Shown here: piece after piece, positions 48,653 to 57,340 of the stretch
Position numbering within the stretch: the first letter of the stretch is position 1
How the letters are laid out: the number at the start of each line of letters is the position of its first letter
Assembly: GCA_026709985.1 (NCBI GenBank)
Contig: JAPORY010000094.1
Span: forward strand, 1-64,000
Length of the DNA: 64,000 nt
Direction of reading: 5' to 3'
From: Aestuariivita sp.
GTDB taxonomy: Bacteria > Pseudomonadota > Alphaproteobacteria > Rhodobacterales > Rhodobacteraceae
The notes under the pieces: generated by a model
What the model was told of the DNA's origin: nothing
The model's database searches: none
Seen by the model: the letters and a program-made list of their open reading frames with translations, nothing else
Position numbers and translations under genes: made by a program

Positions 48653-50026
48653 CTATCGAATGATGATTTCGGGCCCCATTAAGGTGTTGGGTAGATAGGT
48701 CGAGAGCCATGGGATATATGTAACCATAATTAAAAACAGCATTAACACCCCCAAAAAAGGAAGTGCGGCCCATACCACGCGCATCATTGGCATTCCAGCA
48801 ACGCCTGACGTTACAAAAAGATTCAAACCGACTGGCGGCGTTATCATGCCGATTTCCATGTTGACCACCATGATGATACCGAGGTGAATAGGGTCTATAC
48901 CGAGTTCAATCGCGATCGGAAAAACGAGGGGTGCGACAATTACCAAGAGACCTGATGGCTCCATAAATTGCCCGCCGATCAGTAAAATTAAATTCACCAC
49001 GATCAGGAAAGTGATGGGCCCTAACCCAGCTTCTAGCATCGCGCCAGCAACAGCTTGTGGAACCTGCTCATCAGTCAAGACATGCTTGAGTAACAAAGCA
49101 TTCGCGATCACGAACAGTAGCGTTATTGTTAATTTTCCAGCCTCAATAAGAGTCTGTTGCGTGTCTGGATGAACTAAAGCGGTAAACAACGCCCAAGGCT
49201 GACGTATGAGTGCCGTTGCACCACCACTGCTTGCCTTAAGCGGACCCATATCTCGATAAACGAAGCTTGCGACAAAAAAAGCATACACCGCAGCTACGGC
49301 CGCAGCCTCGGTTGGAGTAAAAATTCCCCCATATATGCCACCAAGAATAACGACAATCAGAAATAACCCCCAAGCTGCGTCTCTCCCTGCGACAAAAATT
49401 TCACCCCAACCTTGCCATTCACCCTTCGGAAGTTTCTTCACAGTCGCAATAACATAGATCGTGATCATGAGCATCAAGCCAGCCAACAAACCAGGAATGA
49501 TCCCCGCTAAGAACATTCGCCCCACCGACACTTCGACAGCCGCGGCATAGACGACCATGACAATCGAAGGGGGAATTAAGATTCCGAGCGTACCGGCGCT
49601 GCAGATAACGCCTGCGGCGAAATCCCTAGAATACCCGACCTGCCGCATACCAGCGATAACAATTGTCCCAATCGCGATCACTGTTGCTGGAGAAGAGCCT
49701 GACAATGCAGCAAAAAGCATGCACGCGAAAACTCCAGCGATGGCCAACCCGCCAGGTAGATGACCAACAAGGGCAATCGATAATCGGATGATCCTGCGAG
49801 CCACGCCGCCAGTCTTCATAAACGCCGAAGCAAGAACAAAAAACGGGATTGCTAATAGTGTGAAGTGACCCTCAAACGCCTCAAACAATGTCGCGGCCAC
49901 CGAAGCTAACGAGGAATCAGAATAAATGAGCAAAAATATCGTCGAGGACAGACCCAGAGAAACTGCGATTGGAACCCCAATCATCAGAAAGCCAATCACC
50001 ATCAGAAAAAGAATGACGACGTCCAT
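48653..50026 (-). CDS. TRAP transporter large permease DctM (second system)
   Basis: A 457-residue permease with about 12-13 membrane segments. Typical blocks are MIGVPIAVSLGLSS, FAALSGSSPATVIAIGTIVI, GTLGILIPPSIVMVVYAAAV, FTPTEAAAVAAVYAF and MITPPVGLNLFVTSGVAG. It is slightly longer than the DctM at 35.8 kb because of an extra loop (near residues 260-290), and the two are clearly paralogous. It is the last gene of the dctP-dctQ-dctM operon on the minus strand, 11 bases after dctQ. Confidence 0.93.
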   Translation of the reverse strand: MDVVILFLMVIGFLMIGVPIAVSLGLSSTIFLLIYSDSSLASVAATLFEAFEGHFTLLAIPFFVLASAFMKTGGVARRIIRLSIALVGHLPGGLAIAGVFACMLFAALSGSSPATVIAIGTIVIAGMRQVGYSRDFAAGVICSAGTLGILIPPSIVMVVYAAAVEVSVGRMFLAGIIPGLLAGLMLMITIYVIATVKKLPKGEWQGWGEIFVAGRDAAWGLFLIVVILGGIYGGIFTPTEAAAVAAVYAFFVASFVYRDMGPLKASSGGATALIRQPWALFTALVHPDTQQTLIEAGKLTITLLFVIANALLLKHVLTDEQVPQAVAGAMLEAGLGPITFLIVVNLILLIGGQFMEPSGLLVIVAPLVFPIAIELGIDPIHLGIIMVVNMEIGMITPPVGLNLFVTSGVAGMPMMRVVWAALPFLGVLMLFLIMVTYIPWLSTYLPNTLMGPEIIIR

Positions 50027-50037
50027 GAATCTACCGG

Positions 50038-50694
50038 CTATTGGACTTCATGAATCTCGCCTTCTAGTTCATGGCTTGCAACCAACCGGTCACTTTTGCC
50101 CGTCCAAATATCCCAAGCAGCTTGAAGAAAACGATAGAGTAAGAGCAACATCGACAGCGGCAAAACAATATACGGCAAGACTTTGGGTAGCTTTTCATAT
50201 TCCTCACCGTAATTGAGCCAGTCCTCCAAGAAATGCAGGAACGGTAACATTGGAATATCGTCTACTTCATAAAAGGATTGGCTGCGAAAACTATCCTCGA
50301 ACCCAAGCGGAAACCACCGCCCTGCAGTGGGCGGCAGATCGGCAAAAACTGCCCAGTAATCATAGGCGCCCTTGAGCAATAATATTGCGAACACCAGACA
50401 AGAGGCCACCGCCAACAAGCCAAGCAGACGCCTGTTTGCAGGTTTGAGAACGTTAATTAAGGCATCGACCCCCAGGTGAATGCGCTTCTTGACGGCGTAG
50501 CTAGCGCCCAACAAGACAAGCCATCCAAACATGAAGACAGAAGCTTCAAGTGCCCACAAGATATTGGAATTTAGGTAGCGTGCGACAACGTTCGCAAAGG
50601 TTACCAGCGTCATAGCACCGAGCAAGCAGGCGATCAGTGTCTCCTCAATCTGATCGCTCCAGTGTCGGTCGTTCGGATCTTCACCAACATTCAT
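50038..50694 (-). CDS. TRAP transporter small membrane subunit DctQ (second system)
   Basis: A 218-residue protein, longer than the roughly 165-residue DctQ at 35.4 kb because of an extra hydrophilic loop of about 60 residues (FADLPPTAGRWFPLGFEDSF and following) between helices. Membrane segments include EETLIACLLGAMTLVTFANV, LGASYAVKKRIHLGVDALIN and LPYIVLPLSMLLLLYRFLQA. The longer form is seen with malate/succinate-type TRAP systems. It lies 106 bases after dctP, across a strong hairpin. Confidence 0.88.
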   Translation of the reverse strand: MNVGEDPNDRHWSDQIEETLIACLLGAMTLVTFANVVARYLNSNILWALEASVFMFGWLVLLGASYAVKKRIHLGVDALINVLKPANRRLLGLLAVASCLVFAILLLKGAYDYWAVFADLPPTAGRWFPLGFEDSFRSQSFYEVDDIPMLPFLHFLEDWLNYGEEYEKLPKVLPYIVLPLSMLLLLYRFLQAAWDIWTGKSDRLVASHELEGEIHEVQ

Positions 50695-50721
50695 TGCGAG
50701 AATCCAACATTTTATAGTCTC

Positions 50722-50768
50722 GAGGCTGCCAAATTGTCATTCAATTAATCGACCCAATTGGCAGCCTC
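50722..50768 (-). promoter_or_regulatory. Hairpin between dctP and dctQ
   Basis: An 11-base perfect inverted repeat (gaggctgccaa at 50722-50732 and ttggcagcctc at 50758-50768) with a 25-base loop, in the 106-base gap between dctP and dctQ. No T-run follows on the transcribed strand, so it is probably not a full terminator. Such structures after binding-protein genes commonly stabilise the upstream message, giving more binding protein than permease. Confidence 0.7.
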
Positions 50769-50800
50769 TTACGGCAAAGATTAGCGTGATTGTGCGCGGT

Positions 50801-51802
50801 TCAGAAACCTGCATTCACGGATTGTGCAGCTTCAATCATATCCTCGCCAACATCACCGGCAAACTTGTCCCAAACGGGTTGCATGGCCACAACCCACTCT
50901 TCCCGCTGCTCAGGAGTCAAGGCGCGGATAACGCCGCCCGCGGCCAAAATTGATTGCCTGGCTGCTTCATTAACGGCGAAAGCCTCGCCATTTCGTGTCT
51001 GCGTGACTTCCGACAATATGGTCAAGAATTGCTCCTTAACAGCAGGTTCAAGGCTACCTAACCAGTCAACACTAGCAAGCACCAAATAGTCGATAAGACC
51101 GTGGTTCGTTTCTGTCACACCGTCTTGAACTTCAAAAAACTTCCGACCATAAATGTTAGACCATGTATTTTCTTGCCCATCAACAACACCCTGCTGCAGT
51201 GCACCGTAGACTTCTGAGAACGCCATCTTTTGCGGCAAACCACCAATCGCCTCCATTTGCGCAACCAAAACGTCAGAAGATTGCACGCGAAACTTCAGAC
51301 CCTTGGCGTCCGCGGGTGACATTAGCGGTACATTCGCGGACATTTGCTTCATACCGTTATGCCAAAATTCCAGACCTTGCAGACCTCGCCGCTGCATAGA
51401 GTCTTTCAAAGCTTGCCCTGAAGCGGACGCTTGAAAAGCGTCAACCGCTTCCATGTTCTTAAACATGAACGGCAGATCAAAAATTCGAAATTGCTTAGTA
51501 AATTTTTCAAGCTTCGACAGGCTCGGAGCAGCAAGTTGCACATCCCCCTGCAGCATTGCTTCTAAGACTTTCTCATCGTTATAGAGAGAAGAGTTCGGGA
51601 AGACCTCCATGCACATCTTTCCGTCCATTTCGGCATTCACTCGAGCGGCAAGTAGTGAAGCCGCAATCCCTTTTGGATGTTTATCACTGTTGGTTACGTG
51701 GCTAAATTTGACAACCGTCTCCCCGGTGTCGCAAGCCGCAAAACTCATGCTGGTAAGCATCGTCAGTGCGACAGCAGAAACAACTCTCGTAAGTATTTTC
51801 AT
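50801..51802 (-). CDS. TRAP transporter solute-binding protein DctP (second system)
   Basis: A 333-residue periplasmic binding protein. The signal peptide (MKILTRVVSAVALTMLTSMS followed by FA) leads into a mature start with CDTGETVVKFSHVTNSDKHP. NSSLYNDEKVLEAMLQGDVQ, FRVQSSDVLVAQMEAIGGLP (ligand-binding arginine) and EVYGALQQGVVDGQENTWSN fit the C4-dicarboxylate subgroup. I start at the ATG at 51802 behind GGAGGAG. Dicarboxylate transport is likely but not proven. Confidence 0.91.
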   Translation of the reverse strand: MKILTRVVSAVALTMLTSMSFAACDTGETVVKFSHVTNSDKHPKGIAASLLAARVNAEMDGKMCMEVFPNSSLYNDEKVLEAMLQGDVQLAAPSLSKLEKFTKQFRIFDLPFMFKNMEAVDAFQASASGQALKDSMQRRGLQGLEFWHNGMKQMSANVPLMSPADAKGLKFRVQSSDVLVAQMEAIGGLPQKMAFSEVYGALQQGVVDGQENTWSNIYGRKFFEVQDGVTETNHGLIDYLVLASVDWLGSLEPAVKEQFLTILSEVTQTRNGEAFAVNEAARQSILAAGGVIRALTPEQREEWVVAMQPVWDKFAGDVGEDMIEAAQSVNAGF

Positions 51803-52111
51803 ATTCTCCTCCAATTGAAATACGGTGGTTACTCTGGCAATTAACGCAAGCGTAACAGTTGATAAATCTCTATTTCGGTCCGAGATCCGAGTACCCCTTT
51901 AGCACTCGTGTCAACAATTACAAGTTAGGCGCGCTTTTCTATCTGCAACGCTCTTCCAACCCTAATGCATCCCCAGTTCGAACAGCGCAACGAAGCCCAC
52001 GCGCCCGATCAGCTGAAATACAAGACGATGAATTTTCCGTCGAAAACCTTTAGTTTGCTGTGACCTCGTTAGAACTATCAATAGGTGCGGCAAACCACAA
52101 TTTTTGGCGTA
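51803..52111. other. Intergenic region before the second TRAP operon
   Basis: About 310 bases between the dctP start and the end of the ABC ATPase gene, both on the minus strand. It should hold the TRAP operon promoter. I saw no gene and no clear operator. Confidence 0.45.
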
Positions 52112-53200
52112 TCAATCACGAGCGAGCGGAAAAACAAAACATTTGTCACGGCGAATAGTCAACCACATGACCTTTCCTTTGTTGGGTATAAAGACTCCCG
52201 GCACCAAAACACGCAGGAGCGAATCATTAAAGTCCATTCGGAATTCGATCAAACTCTCACTCCCCATGAATCGAGCTCGCTCTACAATTCCCCGAGCGGG
52301 AGTCCCATCCTTCGGGGTCGGCAATGGGCCACCATCGCTACGGTCAAAATCAATCTTGACGTGCTGCGGTCGAAAGATGATTTCAACCTCGGTGCCATCG
52401 GTAAATCCGGGCGCCAAGAATTGACCAAAAGGCGTTTGGGCGATGGCTCCATGGACCTCGGCGCGAAGAGAATTTGTATCACTGAAGAAGGCAACAGCGT
52501 CGTGATCCACCGGCCGCGAATATACATTATAGGGAGCACCAGTTTGGGCGATGTGGCCGTCTCGCATTAAAGCGATTTCATCTGCCATGCGCATCGCTTC
52601 TTCTGGCTCATGAGTAACTAACAGTACGGCAGTGTTTTCTGCTTTCAATAGTCGCAATGTTTCATCTCGAACCCCGTCCCGCAATCTATTATCCAATCCC
52701 GAAAAAGGCTCATCCATTAACATGATGCGCGGCCGAGGTCCCATTGCTCGTGCTAGTGCTACACGCTGCTGTTCGCCGCCAGAGAGTTGATGCGGATAGC
52801 AATCAACGTATCGTAGCAAGTCAACTTGATTAAGCAGTTCCAATACTCTTTCGCGTTTTTGTGCCTTCGAACCTCTTAATCCGAACGCAACATTCCCGAA
52901 CACACTTAAATGCGGAAAAAGAGCAAAATCTTGAAACATTAGACCGATTCCCCGTTGTTCGGGAGGAACCCGCGTAACCCGGTCGCTCATCAATCGTCCA
53001 TCGACCCAAATTTCACCCTCATCTTGTTGTTCAACCCCCGCGATCATTCGCAACGTGGTCGATTTTCCGCAGCCCGAGGGTCCCAGCAAGCAGGTCACCT
53101 GGCCCGGAAAAATTCTCAAGGTGAGATTGTTAACGACCGCGCGCCCATCAAATCGGCGCACCAAATTGCGGGTTTCTAATCTTGGCGTTGGTGATTGCAA
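52112..53200 (-). CDS. ABC transporter ATPase, FbpC/PotA type, orphan
   Basis: A 362-residue ATPase of an importer of the iron(III), spermidine/putrescine or sugar group. The Walker A motif is GPSGCGKST, the Q-loop MFQDFALFPHLSV, the signature LSGGEQQRVALARAM, Walker B IMLMDEP, and the H-loop VTHEPEEAM. A C-terminal TOBE-like domain follows from about residue 240. FbpC-type Fe(III) import is slightly favoured by FQDFALFPHLSVFGNVAFGL. No permease or binding-protein gene is nearby, so it either serves a system encoded elsewhere or is the survivor of a lost operon. Confidence 0.88.
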   Translation of the reverse strand: MQSPTPRLETRNLVRRFDGRAVVNNLTLRIFPGQVTCLLGPSGCGKSTTLRMIAGVEQQDEGEIWVDGRLMSDRVTRVPPEQRGIGLMFQDFALFPHLSVFGNVAFGLRGSKAQKRERVLELLNQVDLLRYVDCYPHQLSGGEQQRVALARAMGPRPRIMLMDEPFSGLDNRLRDGVRDETLRLLKAENTAVLLVTHEPEEAMRMADEIALMRDGHIAQTGAPYNVYSRPVDHDAVAFFSDTNSLRAEVHGAIAQTPFGQFLAPGFTDGTEVEIIFRPQHVKIDFDRSDGGPLPTPKDGTPARGIVERARFMGSESLIEFRMDFNDSLLRVLVPGVFIPNKGKVMWLTIRRDKCFVFPLARD

Positions 53201-53585
53201 GTTTGCGCCTCACTTTTCCGACTAAAATAGTCGGGTCTCGAAGCAAATAACAACGATATCAACGTGAAGCAAGATTGCTCAAAGACGCGCAAGACTTAGA
53301 AAATGCCGAGAACAAGGATGATTTGATCAGAACTTTACTACAGCCACAAATACCCGCGGCGTGTCGATTTCGTCTCGCCCCCACAGGCAACAATCCTTAA
53401 CCGGCATCAAGTGCTAAATTTAAACTTGTTGCGAAGTAAAAAGTACCGGTGCGATATGAAGCGAGAATTATCGGTACGGCAAAGAACCAAACGGGAAATT
53501 CGCGGCCTTCAGGCCGGGGAAGATGTTAAGGCCCGGACGCAGCAGCTCAGCAAATTGCAGAGCCAAGTTACCCCCGTTGGGGATA
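53201..53585. other. Intergenic region, doubtful small frame
   Basis: About 385 bases upstream of the ABC ATPase gene. A 52-codon plus-strand frame from 53456 (MKRELSVRQRTKREIRGLQA) is highly charged and overlaps the end of the PIN gene; I do not recognise it and do not call it a gene. No permease fragment could be read that would explain the orphan ATPase. Confidence 0.4.
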
Positions 53586-53990
53586 TTACGGAACATCTAC
53601 CCCTTCTCTCCTGACAGAAATAGACACCTTGCGATCAAGGGTCAATAACGACGGCACCTGTAAGCGAACTGCAAGTTCGACGTAGAGCGCATCATATACG
53701 GAAAGGTTGTGTCCTTTCGCCAAATGCGCGACCCTGTTCCCATCGGGCTTAGAGTCGAGTTGGACATTGAGCGCTTCAAGTATTGCCAAAGCTTCTGAGA
53801 ACATATTCGCACTTAGGCGCTCGTGACGTTCGGACACGACAAGTATATTTCTCATCGCGGCCCAAAACAGAAGCGGCGCGCAAAGCTCTTTCCTTTCGAT
53901 GATATTGTTCGGGATATCAATATCCTCAGCAGGAAGAAGCCAGGAAGCAACGACTGATGCATCAACAACGACCACGTCGCGATTACTCAT
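53586..53990 (-). CDS. PIN-domain protein, VapC-like toxin with an altered active site
   Basis: A 134-residue PIN-domain protein. PIN toxins (VapC) are metal-dependent ribonucleases with four acidic active-site residues. D10 (VVVDASVVASWLL), D100 (SVYDALYVELA) and D119 (TLDRKV) are in place. The second acid, normally a glutamate in the pattern E-x-x-N, is replaced: FWAAMRNIL puts A45 where the Glu should be. Its start overlaps the stop of the upstream antitoxin frame (ATGA), the standard order. Because the antitoxin is broken, loss of activity here would be expected. Confidence 0.85.
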   Translation of the reverse strand: MSNRDVVVVDASVVASWLLPAEDIDIPNNIIERKELCAPLLFWAAMRNILVVSERHERLSANMFSEALAILEALNVQLDSKPDGNRVAHLAKGHNLSVYDALYVELAVRLQVPSLLTLDRKVSISVRREGVDVP

Positions 53991-54247
53991 CGGCGACCTT
54001 CTTCTCTGGCGGAAAGTATGCCAGCCTTTGTGAACGCGCCGTGTTTTATGAGTATTCTTTTTCGCAACCGATGGATTCGAGGAAGTAATTGAGAGCGATC
54101 AAATTTCGAATCTTGTGCAATTGGTACCAATTGCGCGACAGGTTTACCTCGCCTCGTAATGACAATTTATTCATGCTCACCCGTTTCCACCGCCTCCAAT
54201 AGTGCCGACAGGTTCGTTTTTGCCTCAAAGGCTCCGACTTCACGCAT
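53987..54247 (-). pseudogene. Phd/YefM-type antitoxin with a premature stop
   Basis: An 86-codon frame that reads MREVGAFEAKTNLSALLEAV, ETGEHE, then a TAA stop at codon 27 (54169-54167), then IVITRRGKPVAQLVPIAQ and a charged tail to a TGA overlapping the toxin start. Family members normally read straight through as EIVITRRGKPVA, so TAA most likely arose from a CAA or similar codon. The DNA-binding N-terminal part is cut off from the toxin-neutralising C-terminal part. There is no frameshift; the break is one codon. Confidence 0.85.
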
Positions 54248-54386
54248 AGCTATCTCCCGCGCTTACGCGTATCAACTAGTTTGTAACCTAGATGATTACT
54301 CCATATGCGTAACCAAGGTAACAGACCAAACATGTCAATTAGTAATCAAACGCCTTTTTTTGTCTGGTGTTGGCGTATTTCGAGAG

Positions 54387-55166
54387 TCAAAACGTTGTTT
54401 TCACGCTTCCGCCATCCAACAAGATATTTTGCCCAATAATATATCCAGCGTGGGTAGAACATAAGAATGCGCATGTTGCTCCAAATTCCTCTACGGTGCC
54501 GTATCGCCGCGCCGGTATGGTAGCCTCGCGTCGCTGCCGAGCATCCGAAACTGTGATGTTCTCCCTATTCGCTACAGCACGATCTAGCGATATTGCGCGA
54601 TCTGTTGCGTGAATCCCAGGCAATAAATTATTGATACTCACACCAAAGGGCGCAACTTGCCGAGCAACACCAGCGACAAAACCGGTGAGGCCAGTTCGGG
54701 CCGTATTAGACAGTCCGAGTTCAGGAATGGGGGACTTTACGGCTTGACTGGTGATATTGACAACCCGGCCCCATCCCCGCTCCATCATCTGGGGTACTAT
54801 GGCCTGAATTAGTTCTATCGGCATCAACATGTTGGAGTCGATTGCCGAGAGCAAATCTTCACGGCTCCACTCTGTCCAAACACCGGGCGGAGGCCCACCA
54901 CCATTGGTCACCAAAATATCAACCCCAGCAGCGCTTGCCTTGATCGCGTCGCGTCCTTCCCTCGTCGTCAGATCAGCGGCCACAACCTCAACCGTAACAT
55001 GATATTCGTCACGGAATTTAGCCGCTGACTCGATCAAAGATACTTCATTCCTACCATTGATGATTAGATTCACACCAGCCCGAGCCAAAGCCTCGGCACA
55101 GCCAAAACCTAATCCTTTGCTCGACGCACATACCAATGCACGCTTTCCCTTAATCTTTAGATCCAT
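54387..55166 (-). CDS. Short-chain dehydrogenase/reductase
   Basis: A 259-residue SDR enzyme. The cofactor motif is CASSKGLGFGCAEALA, with NGGGPPPG in place of the usual NNAG, a serine in VNITSQAVKS, and a C-terminal QNILLDGGSVKTTF. The typical Tyr-x3-Lys is not found: the expected place reads LGLSNTARTGLTGF, so Tyr and Lys appear replaced by Asn and Arg. This variant, with GGG and NTAR, occurs in an SDR subgroup annotated as 3-oxoacyl reductase-like, of uncertain activity. The ATG at 55166 follows AAGGAAAG and is preferred to a start 72 bases upstream. Confidence 0.85.
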   Translation of the reverse strand: MDLKIKGKRALVCASSKGLGFGCAEALARAGVNLIINGRNEVSLIESAAKFRDEYHVTVEVVAADLTTREGRDAIKASAAGVDILVTNGGGPPPGVWTEWSREDLLSAIDSNMLMPIELIQAIVPQMMERGWGRVVNITSQAVKSPIPELGLSNTARTGLTGFVAGVARQVAPFGVSINNLLPGIHATDRAISLDRAVANRENITVSDARQRREATIPARRYGTVEEFGATCAFLCSTHAGYIIGQNILLDGGSVKTTF

Positions 55167-55540
55167 CAGCTTTCCTTCTTGCCAATACATTGCGTTTGAG
55201 GTGATTTGTTGCCCGACGACGCCAATCTCGACAGGCACCTTAGTTTGCTTTATTAGAAAGTTAACACCTTGTGGCCTTGTCCCCTAACTGTATCGTTTGA
55301 AAGCATACACAACTCAGCTGAAAGAAACCGCAACCGATTACTGACATTTATGCTGTCTTGAATTTGAACTTCGCCATCCCGCCTCTAAGCTTCCATTGGC
55401 AGATTAACAAACCTAAGTTTCACAACATACAGTCACTTTGCATTTTCGCCGATTGCCCGCAATCTAATGATGAAATGGTGATGAACGGCTTGTGAACATC
55501 TTTTGACCGAGCAGAAATCTCACTTTTACAGATATTCATA
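55167..55540. other. Divergent intergenic region before prfC
   Basis: About 370 bases between the SDR gene and prfC, which are read away from each other. Promoters of both are expected here. No gene or known RNA could be recognised. Confidence 0.45.
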
Positions 55541-57151
55541 ATGTCCGATAGCCTGAATACCACACGCGATCTGCCAGCGGAGGTTGCCCGCCGACGAACC
55601 TTCGCCGTAATCTCGCATCCCGACGCCGGGAAAACAACGCTTACTGAAAAGTTCTTACTATACGGTGGCGCGATCCAATTGGCTGGACAGGTGCGCGCGA
55701 AAGGAGAAGCTCGAAGGACGCGCTCTGACTTCATGGCGATGGAAAAGGACCGAGGAATATCGGTCTCAGCCTCAGCAATGTCAATTGATTATGAAGGCTT
55801 TCGTCTAAACCTGATTGATACCCCCGGTCACTCGGACTTCTCGGAAGACACCTACCGCACGCTCACAGCCGTAGACGGCGTGATTATGGTTATTGACGGT
55901 GCGAAGGGCATCGAGTCACAGACCCGAAAGCTTTTCGAGATATGTCGATTAAGGGATCTTGCGATCCTCACCTTCTGCAACAAAATGGACCGTGAAAGTC
56001 GAGATACATTCGATATTATCGATGAGATACAGCAAAATTTGGCAATTGACGTAACACCAGCTAGTTGGCCGATTGGTCAAGGGCGCGACTTCATTGGGTG
56101 TTACGACATCCTAAATGATCAAATTGAATTGATGGGTAGAGATGAGCGCAACCAAGTAGCTCAATCAGAAAAAATAAATGGATTGCACGACCCAAAGCTC
56201 TCTACTCTTGTTCCCGATACACTGCTTAAGCCACTGCAAGAAGAGGTCGAGATCGCTCAGGGTTTGCTACCAGAACTCAGTAAGGAAATAATTCATCAAG
56301 GGACTCTGACCCCGATCTGGTTCGGTTCAGCTCTAAATTCTTTTGGCATCAAAGAACTAATGCACGGTATCAAGGACTTCGCGCCCGAACCGAAAAAGCA
56401 GCCGACGACGACTCGAGAGATTCAACCCGAAGAAAAACAAGTCTCAGGTTTTGTGTTTAAGGTCCAAGCCAATATTGATCCTCGCCATCGGGATCGCGTG
56501 GCATTTGTGAGGGTGGCATCAGGTCATTTTCGAAGAGGCATGAAATTAAATCATGTCCGTTCAAAAAAACAAATGTCTATCAACAATCCGGTCCTTTTCC
56601 TTGCCGCTGACCGCAAACTAACCGACGAGGCGTGGGCTGGTGATATCATCGGTATTCCGAATCACGGGCAACTTCGTATCGGCGATGCCCTCACTGAAGG
56701 TGAAGAACTTCAATTTACGGGTATACCCTCGTTTGCGCCTGAACTCTTGCGACAGGTTGTTGCCAAAGACCCACAAAAGGCTAAACACTTAAAGAAGGCG
56801 TTGCATCAGTTCGCAGAGGAAGGAGCTGCAAAAGTCTTTAGGCCGATAGTCGGAGCGCGGTTTATTATTGGCGTCGTTGGCCCCTTACAGTTCGATGTAA
56901 TCGCCAGCAGGCTTCAGAACGAATACGCCTTGCCTGTGCAATTTGCCTCTACTCAATTTACTTCGGCTCGTTGGGTAACCGGTGCAAAATCGGAGATTGA
57001 ACGATTAATCGATACGAATAAAGACCAGATCGCATATGATCATGATGATGACGTCATCTACTTGACACGAATACAATGGGATATAGACAGGATAGAACGC
57101 GATTTTTCTCAGGTCACTCTCCAAGAAACAAAGGAATTAGTCGCTCGTTAA
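55541..57151 (+). CDS. prfC: Peptide chain release factor 3
   Basis: A 536-residue GTPase that recycles RF1 and RF2 after termination. The G motifs are SHPDAGKTTLTEK, the RF3 switch block KGEARRTRSDFMAMEKDRGI, DTPGHSDF and NKMDRE. Domains II and III follow, ending with the typical VIYLTRIQWDIDR region. Length is as in E. coli RF3 (529). It stands alone on the plus strand before the helicase gene. Confidence 0.96.
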   Translation: MSDSLNTTRDLPAEVARRRTFAVISHPDAGKTTLTEKFLLYGGAIQLAGQVRAKGEARRTRSDFMAMEKDRGISVSASAMSIDYEGFRLNLIDTPGHSDFSEDTYRTLTAVDGVIMVIDGAKGIESQTRKLFEICRLRDLAILTFCNKMDRESRDTFDIIDEIQQNLAIDVTPASWPIGQGRDFIGCYDILNDQIELMGRDERNQVAQSEKINGLHDPKLSTLVPDTLLKPLQEEVEIAQGLLPELSKEIIHQGTLTPIWFGSALNSFGIKELMHGIKDFAPEPKKQPTTTREIQPEEKQVSGFVFKVQANIDPRHRDRVAFVRVASGHFRRGMKLNHVRSKKQMSINNPVLFLAADRKLTDEAWAGDIIGIPNHGQLRIGDALTEGEELQFTGIPSFAPELLRQVVAKDPQKAKHLKKALHQFAEEGAAKVFRPIVGARFIIGVVGPLQFDVIASRLQNEYALPVQFASTQFTSARWVTGAKSEIERLIDTNKDQIAYDHDDDVIYLTRIQWDIDRIERDFSQVTLQETKELVAR

Positions 57152-57340
57152 ACCGTCTTACGGATCGATTCACAGTTGCGACAAAGTAATCTTAACTATC
57201 AAATTAAATGCGCTTTCCAATCGAACCGCAAACACGCCCTCCCGCCGCCGAATTATGTGACAGGTGCTTGTAAGACTGTGCTTGAGTCCCAAAATACTGC
57301 GTGACGGGCTTTCGTTTGCTCGTGTAACGCATGGAGGAAT

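Noticed and set aside
53411..53614. A 67-codon plus-strand frame with a basic sequence
   Set aside because: It overlaps the PIN gene end to end, lacks a good ribosome site and resembles no family that I can name.
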